Origin: Flavobacterium piscisymbiosum
GTDB lineage: Bacteria; Bacteroidota; Bacteroidia; Flavobacteriales; Flavobacteriaceae
Length of the DNA stretch: 64,000 nucleotides
Direction of reading: 5' to 3'
Assembly (NCBI RefSeq): GCF_020905295.1
Contig: NZ_JAJJMM010000001.1
Location: 6,200,001-6,264,000, forward strand
Under the pieces are notes generated by a model. That model worked only from the letters and a program-made list of their open reading frames with translations, was not told the DNA's origin and made no database searches. The position numbers were made by a program, and so were the translations under genes. Of the stretch, positions 19,313 through 27,156 are shown piece by piece (within the stretch, counting starts at the first letter, position 1; the number at the start of each line of letters is the position of its first letter).

Positions 19313-19350
19313 CGGGGAAAGTAACGTTATGCTACGATCCCCGTTTTTTT
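19313..19350 (+). terminator. Terminator-like hairpin enclosing the kinase start codon
   Basis: CGGGGA (19313-19318) pairs with TCCCCG (19338-19343), with inner pairs GTA/TAC, and is followed directly by seven T. The ATG of the TPR kinase (19329) lies in the loop. The same structure with the ATG in the same place occurs at 30538-30577. It may end the lipoprotein transcript part of the time and hold down kinase expression. Confidence 0.6.
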
Positions 19351-21032
19351 GTTTTCTTTTTTTCTTACTTCTTTTTTCCTGCAAAGAAGAAACCATTCAT
19401 CCTGTTGATACAACATCAATAAGAAAAGACGCGTCAGACAATCGACAAAAGGGAATATCCAACTTTGAGAATAAAAATTTCAATAGTGCCTTTTACCATT
19501 TTAATAAATCAAAGATCACCTACGAAACCATAAAAGATAGTGCTAACATTGTTTTCAATCTAATCCAGATGGCCTCAATTCAGCAAATAAATGGCGATTA
19601 TTATGGCAGTAAAGAAACACTTACAGAAGCTTTACCTTTTCTAAAAAAGAAAGACATATACAGCGCAGCTATCAATAATTTTTTCGGAATTGCAGATAAG
19701 GAACTTTCTCTTTACAATGATGCCATACATTACTATCAGGAAGCTACTGCAGATTGCACTGATGAGGTATCAAAACAGGCTCCTTTACATAATATTGCAA
19801 CTGTTTATATAGAGCAAAAAAAATACGACGAAGCAATACAAATTTTAAAATCTATACTCGATAATAAAGTACTAGATAAAGAAACAAATGAAAAAGCAAA
19901 AGTATTAGACAATTTAGGTTTTGCTTATTTTAAAAACGGATTAACCGAAAAAGGACTTTCCCTAATGCAAGAAGGTTATCAATTAAGAAAACAAATTGAT
20001 GATTTTTACGGAAGCATCGAAAGCAATTTACACCTCGCAGAATATTTTTTAAAAACCGATTCTAAAAAATCGAATCAATATGCACAAGCGGCATATGAAA
20101 TCGCAACAAGATTTAATAGTGTCGATGAACGTTTGAAAGCTTTGTCTTTTTTAATTTCGAATGATTCCGGAAATAAAAATGCACAATATGCACAAAAGTA
20201 TATTACTATTAATGACAGTATTATAAAGGTTCGTAATAACTTTAAAAACAAGTTTGCCAAAATTAAATACGATTCTAAAAAAGAAAAAGACGAGAATCAA
20301 AAATTGCGTTTACAGAAAGTTGAAAATGAATTATCGATACAGGAAGCAAAATACCAAAGGATATTTTTTATAATCGGCATCACTTCATTGTCTCTTTTAT
20401 TACTGTATTTGAGAAAGTTTTATCAAAATAGAAATCGGATCGAAAAAATAAAAACCGCCTACGATACCGAAACCAGAATTGCCAAAGACATTCATGATGA
20501 ACTGGCAAACGACGTTTTTTATGCCATAACTTATACACAAACGCAATCTTTGACTAAAGAAGAGGTAAAAGAAACTTTATTACAAAAACTGAATCATATT
20601 TATACCCGCGTTCGCGGAATTTCGAGAGAAAACAACAGCATCGATACCGGAATAAATTATGCCGCTAATCTAAAAGAAATGCTTTCGACCTATAATAGTA
20701 ATGAAACCAATGTTAGTATTACCAACATGGATAAAGTAAATTGGGAAAGCATTGACGAAATTAAAAAAGTGACTATTCAGAGAGTATTACAGGAATTAAT
20801 GGTCAATATGAAAAAACACAGTAATGCGCATGTAGTCGTTTTAAAGTTCGAAAGTACCGCAAATACTATCATAATCAATTATTCAGATAACGGAAAAGGA
20901 TGTAAAATAGATCAAATTGTAAAAAATGGCTTGCAAAGTATGGAAAACCGTATTTTATCTATAAAAGGAACTATTACTTTTGACTCTGAACCTGAAAAAA
21001 GTTTCAAAGTAAAAATAACACTGCCTAAATAA
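19329..21032 (+). CDS. TPR-containing sensor histidine kinase (HisKA_3 type), copy 1
   Basis: 567 residues. The N-terminus MLRSPFFCFLFFLLLFSC is a lipoprotein-like signal sequence. TPR repeats fill about 30-300 (periplasmic), a coiled stretch precedes one membrane helix (about 338-358), then the HisKA_3 dimerisation/phosphoacceptor segment (AKDIHDELAND, H389) and a HATPase domain (N-box QELMVNMKKHS, G-box DNGKGCK, LQSMENR). The ATP domain is of the short NarX/DesK-like type. It follows the small lipoprotein by 60 bp and precedes the response regulator by 6 bp, so the three form one signalling operon. The start codon sits in a terminator-like hairpin. Confidence 0.92.
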   Translation: MLRSPFFCFLFFLLLFSCKEETIHPVDTTSIRKDASDNRQKGISNFENKNFNSAFYHFNKSKITYETIKDSANIVFNLIQMASIQQINGDYYGSKETLTEALPFLKKKDIYSAAINNFFGIADKELSLYNDAIHYYQEATADCTDEVSKQAPLHNIATVYIEQKKYDEAIQILKSILDNKVLDKETNEKAKVLDNLGFAYFKNGLTEKGLSLMQEGYQLRKQIDDFYGSIESNLHLAEYFLKTDSKKSNQYAQAAYEIATRFNSVDERLKALSFLISNDSGNKNAQYAQKYITINDSIIKVRNNFKNKFAKIKYDSKKEKDENQKLRLQKVENELSIQEAKYQRIFFIIGITSLSLLLLYLRKFYQNRNRIEKIKTAYDTETRIAKDIHDELANDVFYAITYTQTQSLTKEEVKETLLQKLNHIYTRVRGISRENNSIDTGINYAANLKEMLSTYNSNETNVSITNMDKVNWESIDEIKKVTIQRVLQELMVNMKKHSNAHVVVLKFESTANTIIINYSDNGKGCKIDQIVKNGLQSMENRILSIKGTITFDSEPEKSFKVKITLPK

Positions 21033-21038
21033 AAGCCT

Positions 21039-21707
21039 ATGTTTAAAAAAGTAATAATAGCCGAAGATCTTGATGCTATCAGTTTAGGAATTGAACAAGT
21101 TTTAAAAGATTTAAATATTGTCGATTTTCAACATTCAAAATATTGTGATGATGCGTTTTTGAAAATACGCGCTGCTATTCATAAAAATGAACCTTATGAT
21201 TTATTAATTAGTGATCTTTCATTCAAAACAGATCATCGGGAAGTAAAAATTACCAACGGTGATGAATTGGTTCAAAAAGTTCGGGAATTACAGCCTGATA
21301 TTAAAATTATCGCCTATTCTGTAGAAGATAAAAGTTACCGTATAAAATCACTTTTTGACAATGCCGAAATTGATGGCTTTGTATTAAAAGGCCTGACCAG
21401 TATTCAGGAATTAAAGAAAGCCATACATCTTATTTCGACCTCTGAAGGAAAATATATTTCTCCCGAAGTTGCTTCGGCATTGCAAGAAAAAAACAATTAC
21501 GAGATTGACGACATCGATATTAAAATTCTAAAACATTTGTCTGACGGTACTTCGCAGGATGAGATTGTAGAAATTTTTAAAACCTCAGATGTCAAAGCCA
21601 ATAGCAAAAGCGCATTAGAAAAAAGACTTTCAAGATTAAAAGACTTTTTTAAAGCAAATAATACTGTTCATCTGGTTTCTATTGCAAAAGATATGGGGAT
21701 TATTTAA
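21039..21707 (+). CDS. Response regulator partner of the TPR kinase
   Basis: 222 residues. The receiver domain has the acidic pair E9-D10, D59 in LLISDLSF and K at VLKGL. The C-terminal part (about 150-222, DIKILKHLSDGTSQDEIVEIF, then KSALEKRLSRLKDFF) is a helix-turn-helix-like output region that resembles but does not closely match LuxR/NarL; related Bacteroidota regulators have been grouped under a DUF. It begins 6 bp after the kinase stop. It is the best candidate to bind the TAYGG-N4-CCRTA sites found at 3739, 3787, 18944, 21788 and 25250. Confidence 0.85.
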   Translation: MFKKVIIAEDLDAISLGIEQVLKDLNIVDFQHSKYCDDAFLKIRAAIHKNEPYDLLISDLSFKTDHREVKITNGDELVQKVRELQPDIKIIAYSVEDKSYRIKSLFDNAEIDGFVLKGLTSIQELKKAIHLISTSEGKYISPEVASALQEKNNYEIDDIDIKILKHLSDGTSQDEIVEIFKTSDVKANSKSALEKRLSRLKDFFKANNTVHLVSIAKDMGII

Positions 21708-21734
21708 AATCTCGTTATAAATTATTAATTCTAT

Positions 21735-21759
21735 AAAGCTCCTTCGGGGGCTTTTTTTT
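21735..21759 (+). terminator. Intrinsic terminator after the TPR kinase operon
   Basis: AAAGCTCC-TTC-GGGGGCTTT followed by a T-run. Confidence 0.8.
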
Positions 21760-21787
21760 ATGGCTTAAAATTTAAAAAAATACGGAT

Positions 21788-21831
21788 TATGGATTTCCGT
21801 AAAATATTGATTTCAAATAGATTTAAGTTTG
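21788..21831 (+). promoter_or_regulatory. Promoter with TAYGG-N4-CCRTA site for the 21872-25153 operon
   Basis: TATGGATTTCCGTA (21788-21801), 22 bp, then TAAGTTTG (21824-21831), a TAnnTTTG -7 element. The whole stretch from GATTTCC to GTTTGAAT is nearly identical to 25253-25296. An extra TACGGA at 21781 overlaps the site. Confidence 0.65.
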
Positions 21832-21871
21832 AATTGTTAAAAATTACAATCTAACAATTAAACCTAAAAAC

Positions 21872-22078
21872 ATGAAAAATTATTACGTAAACAACTCAGC
21901 ACAATCAAGTGGAGATCATGAAGTTCATACTGATGAATGCCTATATTTTAAAAGCATAGTAAGTAAAAAATTCTTAGGAAGTTTTTCTAACTGTAAAGCT
22001 GCAGTCGAAGAAGCTAAAAAAACATACTCTAAATCGGATGGTTGCAAAACTTGTTGCAATGAATGCCATAAAAGCTAA
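21872..22078 (+). CDS. Small Cys/His-rich protein (68 aa)
   Basis: 68 residues, no signal peptide. It begins KNYYVNNSAQSSGDHEVHTD and has HTDEC at 24-28, then SNC and a C-terminal cluster GCKTCCNECH. The His/Cys pattern suggests metal binding (zinc) or a disulfide-rich fold. Related small proteins with the GDHEVH...C pattern occur widely in bacteria but have no assigned function that I know. First gene of an operon with genes 6-10 bp apart, driven by the promoter at 21788. Compare the secreted Cys protein at 26930. Confidence 0.75.
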   Translation: MKNYYVNNSAQSSGDHEVHTDECLYFKSIVSKKFLGSFSNCKAAVEEAKKTYSKSDGCKTCCNECHKS

Positions 22079-22083
22079 AAATT

Positions 22084-22314
22084 ATGGGCTTTCGATTTCA
22101 AAAAAGAATAAAACTTGGAGGAGGATTTGGATTTAATATAAGCAAATCCGGAATTTCTCCGAGTTTAAAAACAAAAATGGGATCATTTAGTAAAAACAGT
22201 TATTCTGTAAAAACAGGAATTTCGGGATTAAGATATCAAAATAGCGGATGTCTTGTTCTATTTGGATTTACTGGAATTATCGCATTCTTAATTTTTACAT
22301 TAAAACATTTATAA
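22084..22314 (+). CDS. DUF4236 protein with C-terminal membrane helix
   Basis: 76 residues. The N-terminal MGFRFQKRIKLGGGFGFNIS with KSGISPSLKTKMG is the DUF4236 signature (a short beta-rich domain of unknown role, often fused to membrane segments). One hydrophobic helix follows at about 54-73. Begins 5 bp after the previous stop. Confidence 0.8.
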   Translation: MGFRFQKRIKLGGGFGFNISKSGISPSLKTKMGSFSKNSYSVKTGISGLRYQNSGCLVLFGFTGIIAFLIFTLKHL

Positions 22315-22316
22315 TC

Positions 22317-22571
22317 ATGAATAATAGAATAAAATATACTGGAATATTTATAGTCATAATACTATTGGGATTAATCATTTCTTGTTCTGACTCGTCAGAT
22401 TCATCAAATTCAACAGACGGATCAGCCAATTCAAATTGTCCAACCAAAACTTGTGGCGATTTTAAAACTCAGGGACAGGCACAAGCAACATACGATAGCA
22501 ACAGAAGCTGTTATAAAAATCTCGATGCTGATAATGACGGAACTGCATGCGAAAATTTATCTAAAAAATAA
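22317..22571 (+). CDS. Lipoprotein with Excalibur calcium-binding domain
   Basis: 84 residues from the ATG at 22317; in-frame upstream starts overlap the previous gene and would spoil the signal peptide. The signal peptide ends LGLIISC, followed by a Ser/Asp-rich linker. The C-terminal Excalibur motif is clear: CGDFKTQGQAQATYD and NLDADNDGTACE, an EF-hand-like Asp loop with two conserved Cys. Probably periplasmic or outer-membrane anchored and calcium binding. Sits 2 bp after the DUF4236 gene. Confidence 0.85.
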   Translation: MNNRIKYTGIFIVIILLGLIISCSDSSDSSNSTDGSANSNCPTKTCGDFKTQGQAQATYDSNRSCYKNLDADNDGTACENLSKK

Positions 22572-22580
22572 CAAAAACCA

Positions 22581-22976
22581 ATGATAACACTAGAACTAAA
22601 AAGCCATTTTTTAAGATTATATCAAATGGCATTATCTGATGATCAATTTGATGTTTTAGAACTTCAAATGTTGTATCACTTTGCAGATGAACGCGGAATT
22701 CCAAGGGAGGAACTAGATAAACTTTTTCTCAATCCTATTAATACCGAATTGATTGTACCGGAAAATTTAACCACCAAAATCGAATACTTGTATGATTTTA
22801 CAAGGATCATTTGGGCCGATGGTAAAATTACCGATGACGAAGAAAATATGCTGAAAAAGTATTGCAGGAAATTTAATTTTCTGGATGAAAACATCAATGA
22901 TTTATCCAGTTATCTTATTGATTGCGTCCAGAAAAATGTTCAGAAAGAAGAAATTATTAGTCAATTAAATTCCTAA
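22581..22976 (+). CDS. TerB-like protein
   Basis: 131 residues, all helical, no signal peptide. The pattern LYQMALSDDQFDVLELQMLYHF and IIWADGKITDDEENMLKKY matches TerB/DjlA-type domains, which bind metal through acidic residues (here DGKITDDEE at about 78-86). TerB proteins occur in tellurite/stress and phage-defence modules together with VWA-domain and membrane proteins. That context is echoed by the next two genes. Starts 9 bp after the Excalibur gene. Confidence 0.75.
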   Translation: MITLELKSHFLRLYQMALSDDQFDVLELQMLYHFADERGIPREELDKLFLNPINTELIVPENLTTKIEYLYDFTRIIWADGKITDDEENMLKKYCRKFNFLDENINDLSSYLIDCVQKNVQKEEIISQLNS

Positions 22977-22979
22977 GTT

Positions 22980-24248
22980 ATGAAACCACTAGCACAACTA
23001 TTCAGTTTAAAGAAAACAGAGGATTCTCACATCAAAACTTTAGACGAAAATGAAGATGACAGAGAACAAATCAGAATAACCTATTATCAAAGCGGTTTTG
23101 CTGCATCGATAAAAGCGACTGGAAAACCAATTGTTCTAAAAGCCTGTCTGCAGAATTTATACATGAGTTTTGAAGACCAATGTCGAAAACAAAAATTAGA
23201 TCAAGACCGACTCAAACAACCTTATAAAGAAGAACAGGAAAAAAACAGAACTGAACTTAAAAAATCTGAAGCTGCAATAGGCATCTACGAAAAGAAAGAA
23301 CAGGATATTAATACTGAAATCGACCAGATTAAAACCGAAATCATTGAGGTAAAACGCAATCCTGATAAGTACGGTATCGAAGATGGTAAAGGTTTAAAAG
23401 CGCAATTTTATATTGGTTTGTTCTTATTATTACCAATAACGCTTTATGTATTAGTATTTTATATTTCGGCATCTTATTCTGCTTTTTTCAAAGAGTTTGC
23501 CAATGACAGTTTAACTGCAGCCATTTTTGATGCCAATGCATTAACGAATTCTTTTAAGGCTAGTTGGCTCGAAGGTGTTTTGGTAACTACAATTCCGTTT
23601 GTATTTATGGGACTGGGTTATGTCATTCATATGGTTCAAAAAGGAAAAGGAATTAAAAATATTTTTAGAATGATTGCCCTTTTTGTAACAACCTTTTTGT
23701 TCGATGCGCTATTGGCTTATCAAATCGAAAAGAAAATATATGAATTTAATAAAACTACAGATTCTGCTCCTTATAATTTAAATATTGCTTTAGGCGAAGC
23801 TGAGTTTTGGATGATTATTTTCGCAGGATTTGTAGTGTATATTATTTGGGGACTTGTTTTTGATTTTGTAATGAAAGAGTTTGAAAACATCGATAAAATA
23901 AGAGCTTTTATAAGAGGAAAAAGAGAAAACCTCATCGACTTAGAAAAATTAAAAACAGATTATGTAAACAAAGTCAACGATTTTAAGCAACAAATTGCTA
24001 CCATAAACGGAAAAATCTCTGAACTTCAATCTAAAATTGATGGTTTCGTATTTCCTGTAAAAGAATATCTGCATTATCATCATCAATATAAAGAAGGCTG
24101 GTTTCAGGCTATTAATACCGAAATCGCGCTGCCTTACATTGAGAAAACTGAATTACTGGAAAGCTGCGATCTTTCGTCAGAAGAACATTTAAGCAAATTA
24201 AATCTGGTTGATCCTGATTTTCAACACTTGGTTTATTCTAAAAATTAA
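22980..24248 (+). CDS. Four-helix membrane protein with flanking coiled coils, unknown
   Basis: 422 residues. An N-terminal soluble part (1-60) is followed by a coiled coil (about 65-130, Lys/Glu-rich), four membrane helices (about 142-168, 198-220, 232-252, 278-302), a second coiled coil (about 315-360) and a C-terminal tail with YLHYHHQYKEGW. No family recognised. It starts 3 bp after the TerB-like gene and ends 5 bp before the VWA-like lipoprotein, so it is most likely the membrane core of a complex with them. Confidence 0.75.
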   Translation: MKPLAQLFSLKKTEDSHIKTLDENEDDREQIRITYYQSGFAASIKATGKPIVLKACLQNLYMSFEDQCRKQKLDQDRLKQPYKEEQEKNRTELKKSEAAIGIYEKKEQDINTEIDQIKTEIIEVKRNPDKYGIEDGKGLKAQFYIGLFLLLPITLYVLVFYISASYSAFFKEFANDSLTAAIFDANALTNSFKASWLEGVLVTTIPFVFMGLGYVIHMVQKGKGIKNIFRMIALFVTTFLFDALLAYQIEKKIYEFNKTTDSAPYNLNIALGEAEFWMIIFAGFVVYIIWGLVFDFVMKEFENIDKIRAFIRGKRENLIDLEKLKTDYVNKVNDFKQQIATINGKISELQSKIDGFVFPVKEYLHYHHQYKEGWFQAINTEIALPYIEKTELLESCDLSSEEHLSKLNLVDPDFQHLVYSKN

Positions 24249-24253
24249 TTGCT

Positions 24254-25153
24254 ATGAAAAATACTTTTACCCTAATTGCAATGTCTTTTTTAGTCATTTC
24301 TACTTTTTCATGCAAAAAAGAATCAGATAAAGACGAAACAGAAGTTGCTGTAAAAAACACTGTCTCCGAAGATTACAACATTAGTTTACTGCTTGACTTA
24401 TCGGATAGAATTAGTCTTGAAAAAAATCCGAATCCAACAATGGAATATTACCAAAGGGATTTAGGATATATAAAATCAGTTTCTGAAGCTTTTACCCAAC
24501 ATCTAAAATCAAAAAGAATAAGGCAGATTAACGATAAGATGCAATTGTTTTTTAACCCGGAACCTCTTGATCCTGCAATTAATACAATTGCGCAAAATTT
24601 GAGAATTAGTATTGATAAAAATAATGCTTCAAAAGAATTATTAAATTCAATCAATTCAAATTATGCTTCACAAACATCCAAAATTTATGAATCGGCCATA
24701 AAAGACAATAAATATGTAGGATCAGACATTTGGAGTTTCTTTGACAGTAAAGTAAAAGATCAATGTATTGAAAATAAATACCGAAATATACTTATAGTTT
24801 TGACTGATGGTTATATGTTTTACGAAAGTACTGTAATGAAAGAAGAAAACCGAACGACTTACATAACTCCGGAAATAATTCGAAAAAATGGATTAAATAC
24901 AAAAGACTGGGATAAAAAATTTAACGATCAGGATTTTGGTTTTATCAAAGCCAATGATGATTTGTCGAATCTTGAAGTTTTAGTTTTAGGAATAAATCCG
25001 GACAAAAAAAATCCATATGAAGAAAAAGTAATCAGAGCATATTGGACAAAATGGTTTACCGAAATGAAAATAAGTCATTTTGAAATAAAAAATGCCGATT
25101 TGCCTTCTAATATGGAGAAAATTATTAAAGATTTTATTCTAAATAAAGAATAA
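24254..25153 (+). CDS. VWA-like lipoprotein
   Basis: 299 residues. Lipoprotein signal (LVISTFSC, then KKES). The mature domain resembles a von Willebrand A fold: strand ISLLLDLSDRIS with a MIDAS-like D-x-S-D, and strand NILIVLTDGYMFYE carrying the second MIDAS Asp. The third strand is LEVLVLGINP. The MIDAS D-x-S-x-S is degenerate. Last gene of the operon, followed by a terminator. With the TerB-like and membrane proteins it forms a TerB-membrane-VWA set that spans cytosol to periplasm. Confidence 0.7.
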   Translation: MKNTFTLIAMSFLVISTFSCKKESDKDETEVAVKNTVSEDYNISLLLDLSDRISLEKNPNPTMEYYQRDLGYIKSVSEAFTQHLKSKRIRQINDKMQLFFNPEPLDPAINTIAQNLRISIDKNNASKELLNSINSNYASQTSKIYESAIKDNKYVGSDIWSFFDSKVKDQCIENKYRNILIVLTDGYMFYESTVMKEENRTTYITPEIIRKNGLNTKDWDKKFNDQDFGFIKANDDLSNLEVLVLGINPDKKNPYEEKVIRAYWTKWFTEMKISHFEIKNADLPSNMEKIIKDFILNKE

Positions 25154-25177
25154 GCGTTACCCAAAACTAACGAATTG

Positions 25178-25206
25178 AAAGAGGAATTTTATTGTCCTCT
25201 TTTTTC
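25178..25206 (+). terminator. Intrinsic terminator of the TerB/VWA-like operon
   Basis: AAAGAGGA pairs with TCCTCTTT, followed by T residues. Confidence 0.75.
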
Positions 25207-25249
25207 TATTTATAAAATCTTCAAAAGTTATTTTCAAATTTTACCTGAT

Positions 25250-25293
25250 TACGGATTTCCATAAAATACAGATTTCAAATAGGTTTAAGTTTG
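25250..25293 (+). promoter_or_regulatory. Promoter with TAYGG-N4-CCRTA site for the HsdR-N-like gene
   Basis: TACGGATTTCCATA (25250-25263), 22 bp, then TAAGTTTG (25286-25293). Spacing and flanks match the promoter at 21788; the ATG follows at 25317. Confidence 0.65.
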
Positions 25294-25316
25294 AATCATA
25301 ATCTAAACCAAAAACT

Positions 25317-26378
25317 ATGGAAATTAATATTCAACTTAAATCTTTGGCCGACAAAATCAATCAACTAAAAAGTAAAATCGAGACCGAAGAATCTACCAAA
25401 CATGCTTTTGTACTTCCTTTTATTCATATTTTGGGATACGATGCTTTTAATCCGCTTGAGGTGGTTCCTGAATTTACAGCAGATCTTGGACTGAAAAAAG
25501 GAGAAAAGGTAGATTATGCTATTTTCCAGAACGGAGAGCCTATTATTATTGTAGAATGTAAAAGCTGGAAAGAAAAACTAACGATACATAATTCGCAATT
25601 GTTCCGCTATTTTCATGTTACCAAAACCAGATTTGCCCTTTTAACAAACGGTATTACGTATCAGTTTTTTACTGATTTAGACGATCAGAATAAAATGGAT
25701 GAAAAACCGTTCCTGGAATTTGACATTACGAATCTTAAAGAAAATACCATCAATGAAATTGCCAAGTTTCACAAAGCCAATTTCGATGTCAATAATATTG
25801 TAAGCAATGCGAGTTCTCTTAAATATATCAAAGAAATCAAAAAGCAAATTAATGCCGAGTTAGAAAGTCCTTCTAACGAATTTACCCGACTTTTTGCCAA
25901 TAAAGTTTATACAGGAAGACTTACTGAAAAAGTAGTCGATGAATTTAAAGATTTAGTTCAGAAATCAGTAAGTCAGTATATTAATGATAAAATTAATGAT
26001 CGTCTTAATGCTGCTTTGACCAAAGAAACTATCAAACAGCAAGACGAAGAAACTGTAATCGTTGAAGATGATTCTAAAACTATTACAACCGAAGAAGAGC
26101 TTGACGCTTATCGCATTGTTGTTGCTATTTTGCGCAGAAAACTGCCCACTAACCGAATCATACATCGCGATACACAATCTTATTTCGGTATTTTACTTGA
26201 TGATAATAATCGTAAACCTTTGTGCAGGTTACATTTAAACGGTGGAAAAAAATACATCAGTTTATTTAATGAAAATAAAAGCGAAACCAAATTAACTATT
26301 TCAACCATCGACGACATTTATCAATACGAAAAAGAACTCTTAGAAACAGTTGCACTTTACGAAACTGATAAAGGCTAA
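25317..26378 (+). CDS. HsdR N-terminal-domain-like nuclease (orphan type I R fragment family)
   Basis: 353 residues. Residues about 20-130 carry the HSDR_N PD-(D/E)xK core: VDYAIFQNGEPIIIVECKSW, with D66, E80 and K82 as the expected catalytic set. The helicase/translocase part of a full HsdR (about 1000 residues) is absent. The C-terminal third has a conserved block (CRLHLNGGKKYISLF) found in similar stand-alone proteins. It sits alone, not next to hsdMS, and has the same promoter type as mcrBC and the TerB/VWA-like operon. A defence role is plausible but not shown. Confidence 0.8.
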   Translation: MEINIQLKSLADKINQLKSKIETEESTKHAFVLPFIHILGYDAFNPLEVVPEFTADLGLKKGEKVDYAIFQNGEPIIIVECKSWKEKLTIHNSQLFRYFHVTKTRFALLTNGITYQFFTDLDDQNKMDEKPFLEFDITNLKENTINEIAKFHKANFDVNNIVSNASSLKYIKEIKKQINAELESPSNEFTRLFANKVYTGRLTEKVVDEFKDLVQKSVSQYINDKINDRLNAALTKETIKQQDEETVIVEDDSKTITTEEELDAYRIVVAILRRKLPTNRIIHRDTQSYFGILLDDNNRKPLCRLHLNGGKKYISLFNENKSETKLTISTIDDIYQYEKELLETVALYETDKG

Positions 26379-26510
26379 AAAATCAAGTATTAATACGCAT
26401 TTTAAAGAAGGTATTTCTAATTAGATTTAGCGCCACAAAGTATCTTATTCTTTTTTGATTAAGATCTGGACAACATTGACCATACATTTAATTCTTTATC
26501 CAAAAAGCCT

Positions 26511-26921
26511 ATGCAAAAAAACTACCTCATCTTATTTTTATTAATTACGTTTTTTTCCTGTAAAAAAGCTTCAGCTCCTCCTCCACCGGAAATTAATTCG
26601 TTTTTAAAACAAGTAATTACGCCCGATGACAGAAAAACGATTACTGCCGAAGAAGCAAAAACGTATCATGTCAACGACACTTATCAATATAAATACAGAA
26701 CCGGGAATTCCGGACAATACGAATACAATTACGATGTAAAAGGAATCAACATTGATGGCGATTCGGTTTTTGGGAATATCAATGTTGAAGGAAAATATGG
26801 CGCAGGAATTTTACTTGGCGATACTATTCCTGATATTGAAATTAAAACTGAATGGGTTTCATACGGAAAACTAAATGCCACCGATTTAAATGGAAATAAA
26901 TACCAATTAATTGTCAAATAA
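26511..26921 (+). CDS. Hypothetical lipoprotein
   Basis: 136 residues with a lipoprotein signal (LLITFFSCKK), a short APPPPE linker and a beta-rich domain (YQYKYRTGNSGQYEYNYDV, GINIDGDSVFGNINVEG). No family recognised. Followed 8 bp later by the small secreted Cys protein, so probably co-transcribed with it. Confidence 0.7.
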   Translation: MQKNYLILFLLITFFSCKKASAPPPPEINSFLKQVITPDDRKTITAEEAKTYHVNDTYQYKYRTGNSGQYEYNYDVKGINIDGDSVFGNINVEGKYGAGILLGDTIPDIEIKTEWVSYGKLNATDLNGNKYQLIVK

Positions 26922-26929
26922 AAACGCTG

Positions 26930-27139
26930 ATGAAATATACTTTACTCTTACTATTTGTTTTTTTTACTTCTTTTACACCTCCTCAAACCACTGTATATAT
27001 TTGTGGCCCAACTGGTGCTAAAAAATACCATTATAGCCAAACCTGTCGTGGTTTATCATCTTGCAATCACGAAACTGTAAAAACATCACTAAAACAGGCA
27101 CAAGGTTTAGGACTCACGCTTTGCGGATGGGAAGATTAA
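26930..27139 (+). CDS. Small secreted Cys/His protein (69 aa)
   Basis: 69 residues with a signal peptide (about 1-19) and a mature part TVYICGPTGAKKYHYSQTC followed by RGLSSCNHETVKTSLKQA and a late Cys (LTLCGWED). The C-x-n-YHxxxxC pattern is common in small Bacteroidota proteins related to Ada/zinc-ribbon-like peptides; four Cys may bind metal or form disulfides. Its stop codon lies within a terminator hairpin. The general plan (H...C, then late Cys) resembles the cytosolic protein at 21872. Confidence 0.7.
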   Translation: MKYTLLLLFVFFTSFTPPQTTVYICGPTGAKKYHYSQTCRGLSSCNHETVKTSLKQAQGLGLTLCGWED

Positions 27140-27156
27140 ACATCTTCCCATTTTTA
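27127..27156 (+). terminator. Intrinsic terminator overlapping a stop codon
   Basis: TGGGAAGAT (27128-27136) pairs with ATCTTCCCA (27142-27150) and is followed by T5; the stop codon at 27137-27139 is in the loop. Confidence 0.75.
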
